The position numbers and the translations under genes were made by a program. The notes under the pieces are model-generated. The model was not told where the DNA came from. It was given only the letters and a program-made list of their open reading frames with translations, and did no database searches. A DNA stretch of 64,000 nt from Streptomyces sp. ISL-98 (GTDB lineage Bacteria; Actinomycetota; Actinomycetes; Streptomycetales; Streptomycetaceae). The stretch spans positions 62,001-126,000 of the forward strand of contig NZ_JAGGPB010000016.1 of the NCBI RefSeq assembly GCF_018614055.1, read 5' to 3'. Below, one piece after another: positions 57,793 to 64,000 of this stretch (positions within the stretch are counted from its first letter, which is position 1; the number at the start of each line of letters is the position of its first letter).

Positions 57793-59139
57793 CTACCAGG
57801 CGGCGGGCGGCCCGTACTGCGTGGGCGCCCCGCTGTCGGCCCCCTGCCCCGCACTGGGCGCTCCCGCCGCCGCGCGCCGCCTGGCGACGAACATCCACAC
57901 GCCGAGTCCGAGCACCAGCACAGTGCCCGCCCCGATCCCGGCCGCCGCGACGAGCCGCATCGTGCCGCTCTTCTCCGCCTCGGACGAGCTCTGCCCGCTC
58001 TCGGCCGCGCTCAGGTCGTCGTCGGTGACCTGAAAGTCACCGGCCGGTCCCGCGTAACCGGGCGCGCTCTTCGTGTCGCCCTTCACATTCAGCCGCAGCG
58101 ACAGGCCGAGCGGTTTCGACCCGAACTCCTTCTCCACAGCGGGATTGAGACTGACCCTCAGGTAGTACCAGCCCGCGAAGCGCATCCCGTTGACGGAGTC
58201 GTTCGAGTCGAAGCGGTTCTCGTACGCCACGGGCGGCAGCGGATCCAGCGCGGTCGACTTCTGCTTGCCGTCGTACGCGACGTCGGACGTACTGTCGACG
58301 AGCCCCCGCGCCGGGTTGTACACCGCCATGGCGAGAGCGTTGGGCACGTACCCTTCGCCCGCCGCGCTGCTCAGGTCGGCGCTGGCGAAGAGCTGCTGCC
58401 CCCAGTCGACAGGCACCTTGTAGAACAGCGTCTCGCCCGGCTTGATCTTGTCCCGCCATTCGCCCTGCTTCAGCCCGGGAGCACTGAAGAAGCTCGTCCC
58501 GCCCCGGCGTTCCTGCGGCCCGCCCGTCGGCGGCTCGGGGGAGGCGCTGGGCCAGTTCTCGGGCGCGGCCGTGGGCCCGGCCGCCTTCAGCCCCGGCTCC
58601 GTCAGATGCCGGATCTCCAGTTCCCAGGGCTCACTCGACGAAGTGGCCTCGCTGTTCCGCTCGACAAGGACGTAGTACGTGTCGGCCTCCTGGCAGGAGG
58701 TGCTGTCCTTGTCGATGGTCCGGTGTGCGTAGGTGCCCACCGGCCGCGCGAATTCGGCGGACTGGAACTGCGCGGTGCCGTAATTGCAGGAATTCCCGTC
58801 GCGGTCCTGGAGCGTCACCTTGAGCTCGTCGGCGTACGACACCTTCGTGCCGAGCTTGGGCACCGCCGTGGCCGACACATAGGCGTTGGACTTCGCGTCG
58901 AGGACCACCCGGTAGAAGAGCTTGCCGCCCGGCTTGATGGAGTCCTTGTACGTACCGCCGGCCTTCAGCTGCTCGGCATCGGTGTTGACCACCGCGCCCT
59001 TGACCGGCTGCGCGGACGGCTCGTAGGTGTACGGACTGGGCTCCCCCGCCGCCCACGCCTGTCCCGGCAGAGCCGCCACCGCACACAGTGCCGCCAGCGC
59101 GGCCGGCGCCACTCTTCCCCTGCTGCGCTGCCTCTTCAC
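57793..59139 (-). CDS. secreted, membrane-anchored protein with two related beta domains
   Basis: Protein of 448 residues. A signal peptide (about 1-30, ending PGQAWAAG) is followed by two modules that share the pattern KPGxxLFYxV: GTYKDSIKPGGKLFYRVVLDAKSN and WRDKIKPGETLFYKVPVDWGQQLFASADL. The same module occurs in the VWA protein encoded just upstream (LPAQTRWYKVRVGWGQQLRYAVDF), so the two are paralogous in part. The C-terminus has a membrane helix (about 398-420) and an Ala/Gly tail. GTG 59139 overlaps the VWA gene stop as GTGA. Function unknown. Confidence 0.78.
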   Translation of the reverse strand: MKRQRSRGRVAPAALAALCAVAALPGQAWAAGEPSPYTYEPSAQPVKGAVVNTDAEQLKAGGTYKDSIKPGGKLFYRVVLDAKSNAYVSATAVPKLGTKVSYADELKVTLQDRDGNSCNYGTAQFQSAEFARPVGTYAHRTIDKDSTSCQEADTYYVLVERNSEATSSSEPWELEIRHLTEPGLKAAGPTAAPENWPSASPEPPTGGPQERRGGTSFFSAPGLKQGEWRDKIKPGETLFYKVPVDWGQQLFASADLSSAAGEGYVPNALAMAVYNPARGLVDSTSDVAYDGKQKSTALDPLPPVAYENRFDSNDSVNGMRFAGWYYLRVSLNPAVEKEFGSKPLGLSLRLNVKGDTKSAPGYAGPAGDFQVTDDDLSAAESGQSSSEAEKSGTMRLVAAAGIGAGTVLVLGLGVWMFVARRRAAAGAPSAGQGADSGAPTQYGPPAAW

Positions 59140-61058
59140 GCGCCACCCCTTGTCGTCTTCATGGCCGACCTGCGCCGCATCGCCGCGAACACGAGCCCCG
59201 CGGCCAGGACAACCGCGCCGCCCGCCACCGCGGCGGTCACAGTGCCGGTCCATCCTGCCCCGGCAGCCTCACCACTGTCTGCGTGGGCCGCCGAACCACC
59301 CTTGTTGTCCGCTTTCTTGTCCGACTTCGCCACGACGGGCGCGTCGTGCTGCGGCCCCGCCAGCTCGTCACCGATCACATCCACCCGCAGTACGACGCCG
59401 ACGGCCGCGTTCTCGGCGAACTTCGCGGCGTTCGGTCCGAGCGAGACCGCGATGAAGTACTCGCCCGCCGAACGCACCGGCACGACATGGGACGAGGTCT
59501 CCCAGCGGTTCGTCCAGGCCACCGGCACGGTGCCGAGGTCGACCGCGGCCGGCTTGCCGAGATACATCCGGTGGTCGTTGAACTCGCTGCCGCCCGCGAT
59601 CGGTTTGCGGCCCGCGCTGTACGCCGCGGTGTCCACGAAGCTGGTCTCCGTGCTGCTCTCCTCCAGCGTGGGCTCATTGCCGAAGTCCACGGCGTAGCGC
59701 AACTGCTGCCCCCAGCCGACCCGCACCTTGTACCAGCGGGTCTGGGCGGGCAGCAGCTGGTCGCGCCATACGCCATTGTCCAGCGCCCTGGCGTCGTTGA
59801 AGCCGGTGCCGCCCTCGACGTCCTTCGGATCACCTGCGGGCGGTACGGCGTCCTTGCCCGCCTTTCCGTACTCGGTCGCGGACTCCGCGGGCACGGTGCC
59901 CTCGGCGAGCGGCTGCTCCGTTCCGTACCGGAGCTCGAAAGGCCAACGCGCCCGGTCGGAACCAGAATCGCTTGTGCGGTGTACAGAAAGTAGATAGCGC
60001 CCGGCCGGGTCGCAGAACCGGTCACCGTCGGAGGAGGGGATGCGGCTGACAGCAGTGGTGAGCACCATCGCACCCTCGTCCTGCCCGAAGTGCTCCTGCG
60101 CGCTGTCGCAGGTCGAGCCGGACTTCCCGGTGGAGGTGAGCTTGAGCTCGATCCCGTCCCCGTAACCGGCCTTGACTCCCAGCTGCGGCACGGCAGTCAC
60201 CGCAAGGTCGGCGGCCGACTTCTCGTCGAGCTGCGCCGCGTACCAGCGGGTCTCGCCGGGCCCGATGGTGTCGGTGTACTGGCCGGGCGCGATCCGGGCA
60301 GCGCCGGTCGCACTCGCACCGCCCTCGATGTGCTCGCCCCGGAACCGGTAGCCGTTCGCGGAGAGTTGGGAGGCCCGCTGGAGCTGCCTGGCCAGCGCAT
60401 CGGCGTCAGGCGCGTCGTAGTACGAGCCGTGGCCGGCCTCAGCGATGCATTCGAGCTGCTGCCTGGCCCTGCCTCGCACCTGGAAGCCGATGGCGTCGAT
60501 CCGCAGGTCGACCCCGTCCTCGCCGAGCTGCTTGGCGACCTCGCAGGGCTGCGGCGTCCCACAGGTGTCCTCGCCGTCGGAGATCAGCAGGATCGTGCGC
60601 CGCCCGAGCGCGCCGCCGGCGGGCTTCGGCAGGTCCTGTGCGGCCTTCTGCAGGGACAGCCCGACGGGGGTGTCTCCCTTGGGCTTCACCCCGTTCACGG
60701 CCTGCTTCATCGCATCGCGGTCCAGCGGCCGTACGGGCCGTACCAGCCGTGTGTCGGTGCAGCCGGAGGCCCGGTCGGCGCCGTACACCCGCAGTCCTGT
60801 GGGGTAGCCGTCGGGAAGCGTGTCCACAACGGTGGTCACCGCCCCGCGGGCAGCCTCCATCCGTGTACGTCCCGTGCCGTCGTCGTCGGCCATGGAGCCG
60901 GAGGAGTCGAGCACCATCACCAGGCTGCTCCTGCCGTCCGCCCCCTCCGCCTGCCCCGTTCCGTCCGCGGCCACGGCGGGCAGCGGCCCCGCCACAACAC
61001 CGAGCAGCGCCCCGCCGATCAGCGCGGCCGCCGCCCAGCGGCCAAGTCGTGCCTTCAC
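59136..61058 (-). CDS. secreted VWA-domain protein, membrane-anchored
   Basis: Protein of 640 residues. The signal peptide ends near AVAADG (about 31). A von Willebrand factor A domain follows with the metal-ion motif DSSGS at 51-55, GDTPVG and ISDGEDTCG, so it should bind a ligand through a metal. Two Ig/CARDB-like modules then carry the ETRWYAAQLD and WGQQLRYAVDF patterns. A helix near 606-626 and RRRSAMKTT anchor it in the membrane. It overlaps the paralogous gene downstream by GTGA; the two likely act as one surface complex. Confidence 0.88.
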   Translation of the reverse strand: MKARLGRWAAAALIGGALLGVVAGPLPAVAADGTGQAEGADGRSSLVMVLDSSGSMADDDGTGRTRMEAARGAVTTVVDTLPDGYPTGLRVYGADRASGCTDTRLVRPVRPLDRDAMKQAVNGVKPKGDTPVGLSLQKAAQDLPKPAGGALGRRTILLISDGEDTCGTPQPCEVAKQLGEDGVDLRIDAIGFQVRGRARQQLECIAEAGHGSYYDAPDADALARQLQRASQLSANGYRFRGEHIEGGASATGAARIAPGQYTDTIGPGETRWYAAQLDEKSAADLAVTAVPQLGVKAGYGDGIELKLTSTGKSGSTCDSAQEHFGQDEGAMVLTTAVSRIPSSDGDRFCDPAGRYLLSVHRTSDSGSDRARWPFELRYGTEQPLAEGTVPAESATEYGKAGKDAVPPAGDPKDVEGGTGFNDARALDNGVWRDQLLPAQTRWYKVRVGWGQQLRYAVDFGNEPTLEESSTETSFVDTAAYSAGRKPIAGGSEFNDHRMYLGKPAAVDLGTVPVAWTNRWETSSHVVPVRSAGEYFIAVSLGPNAAKFAENAAVGVVLRVDVIGDELAGPQHDAPVVAKSDKKADNKGGSAAHADSGEAAGAGWTGTVTAAVAGGAVVLAAGLVFAAMRRRSAMKTTRGGA

Positions 61059-61212
61059 CCGTTCCCCCTCCCCGGGACCCTTCGCACCAAGATCCCACCG
61101 CTTTGCTTATGCAAGTTATTGATTTGCGTCGGCGAATTCAAGAGGGAGGTGTCACGGTCCCGCAACAACGACTCGCCGCACCCGCACACACATCCCGCGG
61201 ACAGCACAAAGC

Positions 61213-61237
61213 CCCGGTCGCTCGGCGACCGGGGCAA
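61213..61237 (-). terminator. terminator after the DLW-39 gene
   Basis: GCCCCGGTCGC (61213-61223) pairs with GCGACCGGGGC (61227-61237), loop TCG. On the minus strand it follows the small gene and is followed by TTTGTG. Confidence 0.75.
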
Positions 61238-61257
61238 GTGTTACGGACTACTGGGTC

Positions 61258-61392
61258 TCACACACCCGAACCTGCGGGCACGGAGTCAGTCGCCTCCGTC
61301 CACAGATCCTGCTCGGCGCGATCCGCCTGGATCTGGCGGTACACGAGGAGCCCGCCGATGGCGGCCAGTGCGACCAGGAGAAGCTTCTTCAC
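61258..61392 (-). CDS. DLW-39 family small protein
   Basis: A 44-residue protein with KKLLLVALAAIGGLLVYRQ (membrane helix at about 4-22), then DRAEQDLWTEATDSVP. The conserved DLW sequence names the family, which is found in actinomycetes near gyrA and tRNA-Ile. GTG 61392 was chosen; the longer frame has no family support. Function unknown. Confidence 0.85.
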   Translation of the reverse strand: MKKLLLVALAAIGGLLVYRQIQADRAEQDLWTEATDSVPAGSGV

Positions 61393-61445
61393 CGCGCGAC
61401 CTCGTCTTTCCTTGACGTAGGAGACATCTGGCGCCCGACTATACA

Positions 61446-61467
61446 CACCGACCGATACCGATCGGTG
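61446..61467. promoter_or_regulatory. inverted repeat upstream of the DLW-39 gene
   Basis: CACCGACCG (61446-61454) and CGATCGGTG (61459-61467) form an inverted repeat with one mismatch and a 4-bp spacer. It may be a TetR-type operator or promoter element for the small gene. No regulator is linked to it. Confidence 0.35.
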
Positions 61468-61508
61468 ACCTAGTTCCCACCCGATTCGGGCCGTCCGCAG
61501 ACACGCAA

Positions 61509-61542
61509 AAGGCCCGGTAGATCTTTCGATCTACCGGGCCTT
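61509..61542 (-). terminator. terminator of tRNA-Ile
   Basis: AAGGCCCGGTAGATC (61509-61523) pairs with GATCTACCGGGCCTT (61528-61542), loop TTTC; perfect 15-bp stem. On the minus strand it ends CCTTTTGCG and lies 21 nt after the tRNA. Confidence 0.85.
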
Positions 61543-61563
61543 CGACCTTTATCAGGTCCGCGG

Positions 61564-61637
61564 TGGGGCTAACAGGATTTGAACCTGTGGCCTCATCCTT
61601 ATCAGGGATGCGCTCTAACCAACTGAGCTATAGCCCC
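61564..61637 (-). tRNA. ileT: tRNA-Ile (GAT)
   Basis: On the minus strand it begins GGGGCTATAGCTCAGTTGGT and ends TAGCCCCA. The acceptor stem is perfect; the anticodon arm is CATCC-CTGATAA-GGATG (anticodon GAT). 74 nt; CCA is not encoded. It stands beside gyrA as in many actinomycetes. Confidence 0.97.
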
Positions 61638-61698
61638 GCGCTGCCCCTGAAGATTAGCGCACCTCGGGGGCAGTACCAAAATCGGTTCCGCCCGCTTC

Positions 61699-62391
61699 CT
61701 ACTCGTCCTCGGCGAGCGTCAGCTCCACGCCGCCGACGAAGCCTGCGGACAGGTTGTAGATGAACGCGCCGAGCGTCGCGAGCGCCGTGGCGAGCACCAC
61801 ATCGATCATCGCGATGACCGACGTGAAGATCAGAACTCGCGGCAGCGAGAGGAAGGACTGCAGGTCGAAGCCGTTGCTCTCGTTCGAGCCCGTCGCCTCG
61901 CTGATCGTCCCGCCCACCGTGGAAAAGACGCCCATGGCGTCCATGACCATCCACAGCACCGCGGCCGCCACCACCGTGCAGATGCCCAGCGCGATGGAGA
62001 GCAGGAAGCTGACCTTCATCACCGACCACGGGTCGGCCTTGGCCACCCGCAGCCGCGCCTTGCGCGTACGCGGCGTCGTCTTCGCGCCGGTCCGCGGGCG
62101 GCGCACCGCTGCCGCCGCCTGCTGCCCGGGGCGCTGCTGGCCGCCCTGCGTACCGCCGGCCTGAGGCGACGGGTACGCCTCCGGCGGGTGGTACGGCTGC
62201 GTCGACTGGCCCTGCCCCTGCTGCTCACGCTCACCGGGCAGCGCCCCGCCGCCCGCGTACGCGTCGTACTGCTGGGGCTGAGGCCCTCGGGTATCGGTCA
62301 CAGTCCCCCCCTGGGAGTCCGCGGCAGAGCCACGGGCACCGGATGATCCAGAACCGGAAGCGGTCGCTCCGGCGCCCGTGGCTCCACTCAC
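61699..62391 (-). CDS. DUF3566 family membrane protein
   Basis: Protein of 230 residues with a Gly/Gln/Pro-rich cytosolic start (1-115) and a C-terminal DUF3566 domain of two helices (about 127-155, VSFLLSIALGICTVVAAAVLWMVMDAMGVF; about 185-215) ending ELTLAEDE. It equals Rv0007 in position and layout. GTG 62391 lies 3 nt from the gyrA stop on the same strand, so the two are probably co-transcribed. Function unknown. Confidence 0.9.
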   Translation of the reverse strand: MSGATGAGATASGSGSSGARGSAADSQGGTVTDTRGPQPQQYDAYAGGGALPGEREQQGQGQSTQPYHPPEAYPSPQAGGTQGGQQRPGQQAAAAVRRPRTGAKTTPRTRKARLRVAKADPWSVMKVSFLLSIALGICTVVAAAVLWMVMDAMGVFSTVGGTISEATGSNESNGFDLQSFLSLPRVLIFTSVIAMIDVVLATALATLGAFIYNLSAGFVGGVELTLAEDE

Positions 62392-62394
62392 GCT

Positions 62395-64000
62395 TTACTC
62401 CTCGTGCTCCCCGGCCGAAGGCTGGGCACCTTCGACGGATTCGGCAGATTCGGCAGAAGCCTCGGCCACATCGCCTTCGACCGCATCGGCATCGGCCTCT
62501 TCGGGACCGTCCACCTCGTCAGCCTCGCGACCGGCCTCGGCATTGCGAGCGATACCGACAACGGCGTCGCGCTTGCCCAGGTTGATCAGTTGGACGCCCA
62601 TGGTGTCACGGCCCGTCTCCCTGACTTCGTTGACTCGCGTACGAATCACACCACCGCCGAGTGTGATGGCGAGGATCTCGTCCGTCTCCTCGACCACCAG
62701 CGCGCCGACCAGCGAACCCCGGTCCTCCACGATCTTGGCGGCCTTGATACCCAGGCCGCCGCGACCCTGAACGCGGTACTCGTCGACGGGGGTCCGCTTC
62801 GCGTACCCACCATCGGTGGCGGTGAACACGAACGTACCGGCCCGGACGACATTCATCGAGAGAAGCTCGTCGCCTTCGCGGAAACTCATTCCCTTGACAC
62901 CCGACGTCGCACGCCCCATGGGCCGCAGCGCGTCGTCCGTCGCCGTGAAGCGGATCGACTGGGCCTTCTTGCTGACCAGCAGCAGATCGTCCTCGGCCGA
63001 CACCAGCTCCGCGCCGATCAGCTCGTCGTCGCTGCCGTCCGCGGTCTCCCGCAGATTGATCGCGATGACGCCGCCCGAACGGGGCGAGTCGTAGTCCTTC
63101 AGCGACGTCTTCTTCACCAGGCCGCCCTTGGTGGCCAGGATCAGGTACGGCGCCGCGTTGTAGTCACGGATTGCCAGGATCTGGGCGATCTTCTCGTCCG
63201 GCTGGAAAGCCAGCAGGTTGGCGACGTGCTGGCCGCGCGCGTCCCGGCCGGCATCCGGCAGCTCGTACGCCTTGGCCCGGTACACCCGGCCCTTGTTGGT
63301 GAAGAACAGCAGCCAGTGGTGCGTCGTCGATACGAAGAAGTGGTCGACGATGTCGTCCTGCTTGAGCTTCGTACCGCGAACACCCTTGCCGCCGCGCTTC
63401 TGCGAGCGGTAGTCCTCGGTCTTCGTCCGCTTGACGTAGCCACCATTGGTGATGGTGACGACGATGTCCTCCTCGGCGATCAGGTCCTCGATGGACATGT
63501 CACCGTCGAAAGGCACCAGCTTGGAGCGGCGGTCGTCACCGAACTTCTCGACGATCGCGGACAGTTCCTCGCTGATGATCTGCCGCTGACGCTCCGGCGA
63601 GGCGAGGATCGCGTTGTACTCGTTGATCTTCGCCTGGAGCTCGTCGTGCTCGGCGACGATCTTCTGGCGCTCCAGAGCGGCCAGCCGGCGCAGCTGCATC
63701 TCCAGGATCGCGTTCGCCTGGATCTCGTCGATCGACAGCAGGCCCATCAGGCCCTCGCGCGCGACATCGACCGTGTGGCTGCGCCGGATCAGCGCGATGA
63801 CCTCGTCGATCGCGTCCAGCGCCTTGAGCAGACCGCGCAGAATGTGCGCCCGCTCCTCCGCCTTGCGCAGGCGGAACTTCGTACGCCGGACGATGACCTC
63901 GATCTGGTGCGTGACCCAGTGCCGGATGAAGGCGTCCAGCGACAGCGTGCGCGGCACGCCGTCCACCAGGGCCAGCATGTTGGCGCCGAAGTTCGTCTGC
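62395..64000 (-). CDS. gyrA: DNA gyrase subunit A, C-terminal part (partial)
   Basis: The gene runs off the right edge; 535 codons are present, ending at TAA 62395-62397. They cover the end of the breakage-reunion domain ([33 protein letters not shown]), the coiled coil ([24 protein letters not shown]) and the six-bladed C-terminal wrapping domain with the GyrA box QKRGGKG. The last 50 residues form an acidic, Glu/Ala-rich tail. The tyrosine and quinolone region lie outside the window. GyrA supercoils DNA with GyrB; gyrB, dnaN and dnaA are expected to the right. Confidence 0.97.
   Translation of the reverse strand, partial: QTNFGANMLALVDGVPRTLSLDAFIRHWVTHQIEVIVRRTKFRLRKAEERAHILRGLLKALDAIDEVIALIRRSHTVDVAREGLMGLLSIDEIQANAILEMQLRRLAALERQKIVAEHDELQAKINEYNAILASPERQRQIISEELSAIVEKFGDDRRSKLVPFDGDMSIEDLIAEEDIVVTITNGGYVKRTKTEDYRSQKRGGKGVRGTKLKQDDIVDHFFVSTTHHWLLFFTNKGRVYRAKAYELPDAGRDARGQHVANLLAFQPDEKIAQILAIRDYNAAPYLILATKGGLVKKTSLKDYDSPRSGGVIAINLRETADGSDDELIGAELVSAEDDLLLVSKKAQSIRFTATDDALRPMGRATSGVKGMSFREGDELLSMNVVRAGTFVFTATDGGYAKRTPVDEYRVQGRGGLGIKAAKIVEDRGSLVGALVVEETDEILAITLGGGVIRTRVNEVRETGRDTMGVQLINLGKRDAVVGIARNAEAGREADEVDGPEEADADAVEGDVAEASAESAESVEGAQPSAGEHEE

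Noticed and set aside
1..64000. CRISPR array, insertion sequence, prophage, integrase or attachment site
   Set aside because: No regularly spaced repeats, transposase, integrase or phage genes were seen; tRNA genes have no adjacent integrase or duplicated 3' ends.
1..64000. secondary-metabolite or antiphage defence system as the hidden novelty
   Set aside because: All larger genes fit core metabolism, wall growth or signalling. I found no multi-gene system of unknown type beyond the HTTM/DUF5819 and VWA pairs reported.

Overview
This window is high-GC actinobacterial chromosome, almost certainly Streptomyces and from the conserved core close to oriC. Evidence: extreme GC bias at third codon positions, many GTG starts with GTGA/ATGA overlaps, a perfect parS site, many TTGTCCACA/TTATCCACA DnaA boxes in intergenic DNA, and the C-terminal part of gyrA running off the right edge. 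The right half (about 36.6-64.0 kb) keeps the gene order known from Mycobacterium tuberculosis Rv0006-Rv0020: gyrA, a DUF3566 membrane protein, tRNA-Ile, tRNA-Ala, cyclophilin, crgA, DUF881, pabA/trpG, pknB, pbpA, rodA, pstP, fhaB, fhaA, tRNA-Leu. There are Streptomyces-specific insertions (three class E sortases, a rhomboid protease, a two-component pair, an XRE regulator with a kinase, and two secreted/anchored proteins including a VWA protein). No separate pknA lies in the block.

Layout, left half. 1-4.7 kb: the 3' end of an unknown gene, two divergent Ser/Thr kinases and a secreted Pro/Ser-rich protein. 4.8-9.8 kb: a PadR regulator that is probably leaderless and self-regulated, a MacB/FtsX-type ABC exporter, and the proteasome activator Bpa. 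9.9-14.5 kb, minus strand: MobA-like transferase, MoeA, K+ channel and quinone oxidoreductase; a perfect parS site sits on the moeA/channel stop-start overlap. 14.6-18.8 kb: branched-chain 2-oxoacid dehydrogenase (bkdABC) with a divergent Lrp/AsnC regulator. 18.8-22.8 kb: a TetR regulator, 3-hydroxyacyl-CoA dehydrogenase and PaaN. 23.1-25.8 kb: an rRNA methyltransferase coupled to an HTTM/DUF5819 membrane pair. 26.0-29.6 kb: paaABCDE, the ring-1,2-phenylacetyl-CoA epoxidase. 29.7-36.6 kb: an acyl-CoA dehydrogenase, rhodanese, J-domain protein, DUF2252 protein, polytopic membrane protein, methyltransferase and tRNA-Leu.

The genes form recognisable working units. The bkd, paaH/paaN and paaA-E units share a 14-bp operator (ACCGAYYGTTCGGT or its complement) in their three control regions, suggesting that the TetR protein encoded at 18846-19457 runs phenylacetate catabolism and perhaps branched-chain oxidation as one regulon. 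The FhaA-FhaB-PstP-RodA-PbpA-PknB run is the apical growth and septation phospho-signalling cluster, followed by CrgA and the sortases.

I saw no CRISPR array, rRNA operon, insertion sequence, prophage or secondary-metabolite cluster. The most notable signals are regulatory: the parS on the coupled stop/start, four DnaA boxes between crgA and the rhomboid gene, the shared TetR operator, a palindrome on the padR start codon, and a histidine kinase with an extra C-terminal membrane-anchored outer domain.
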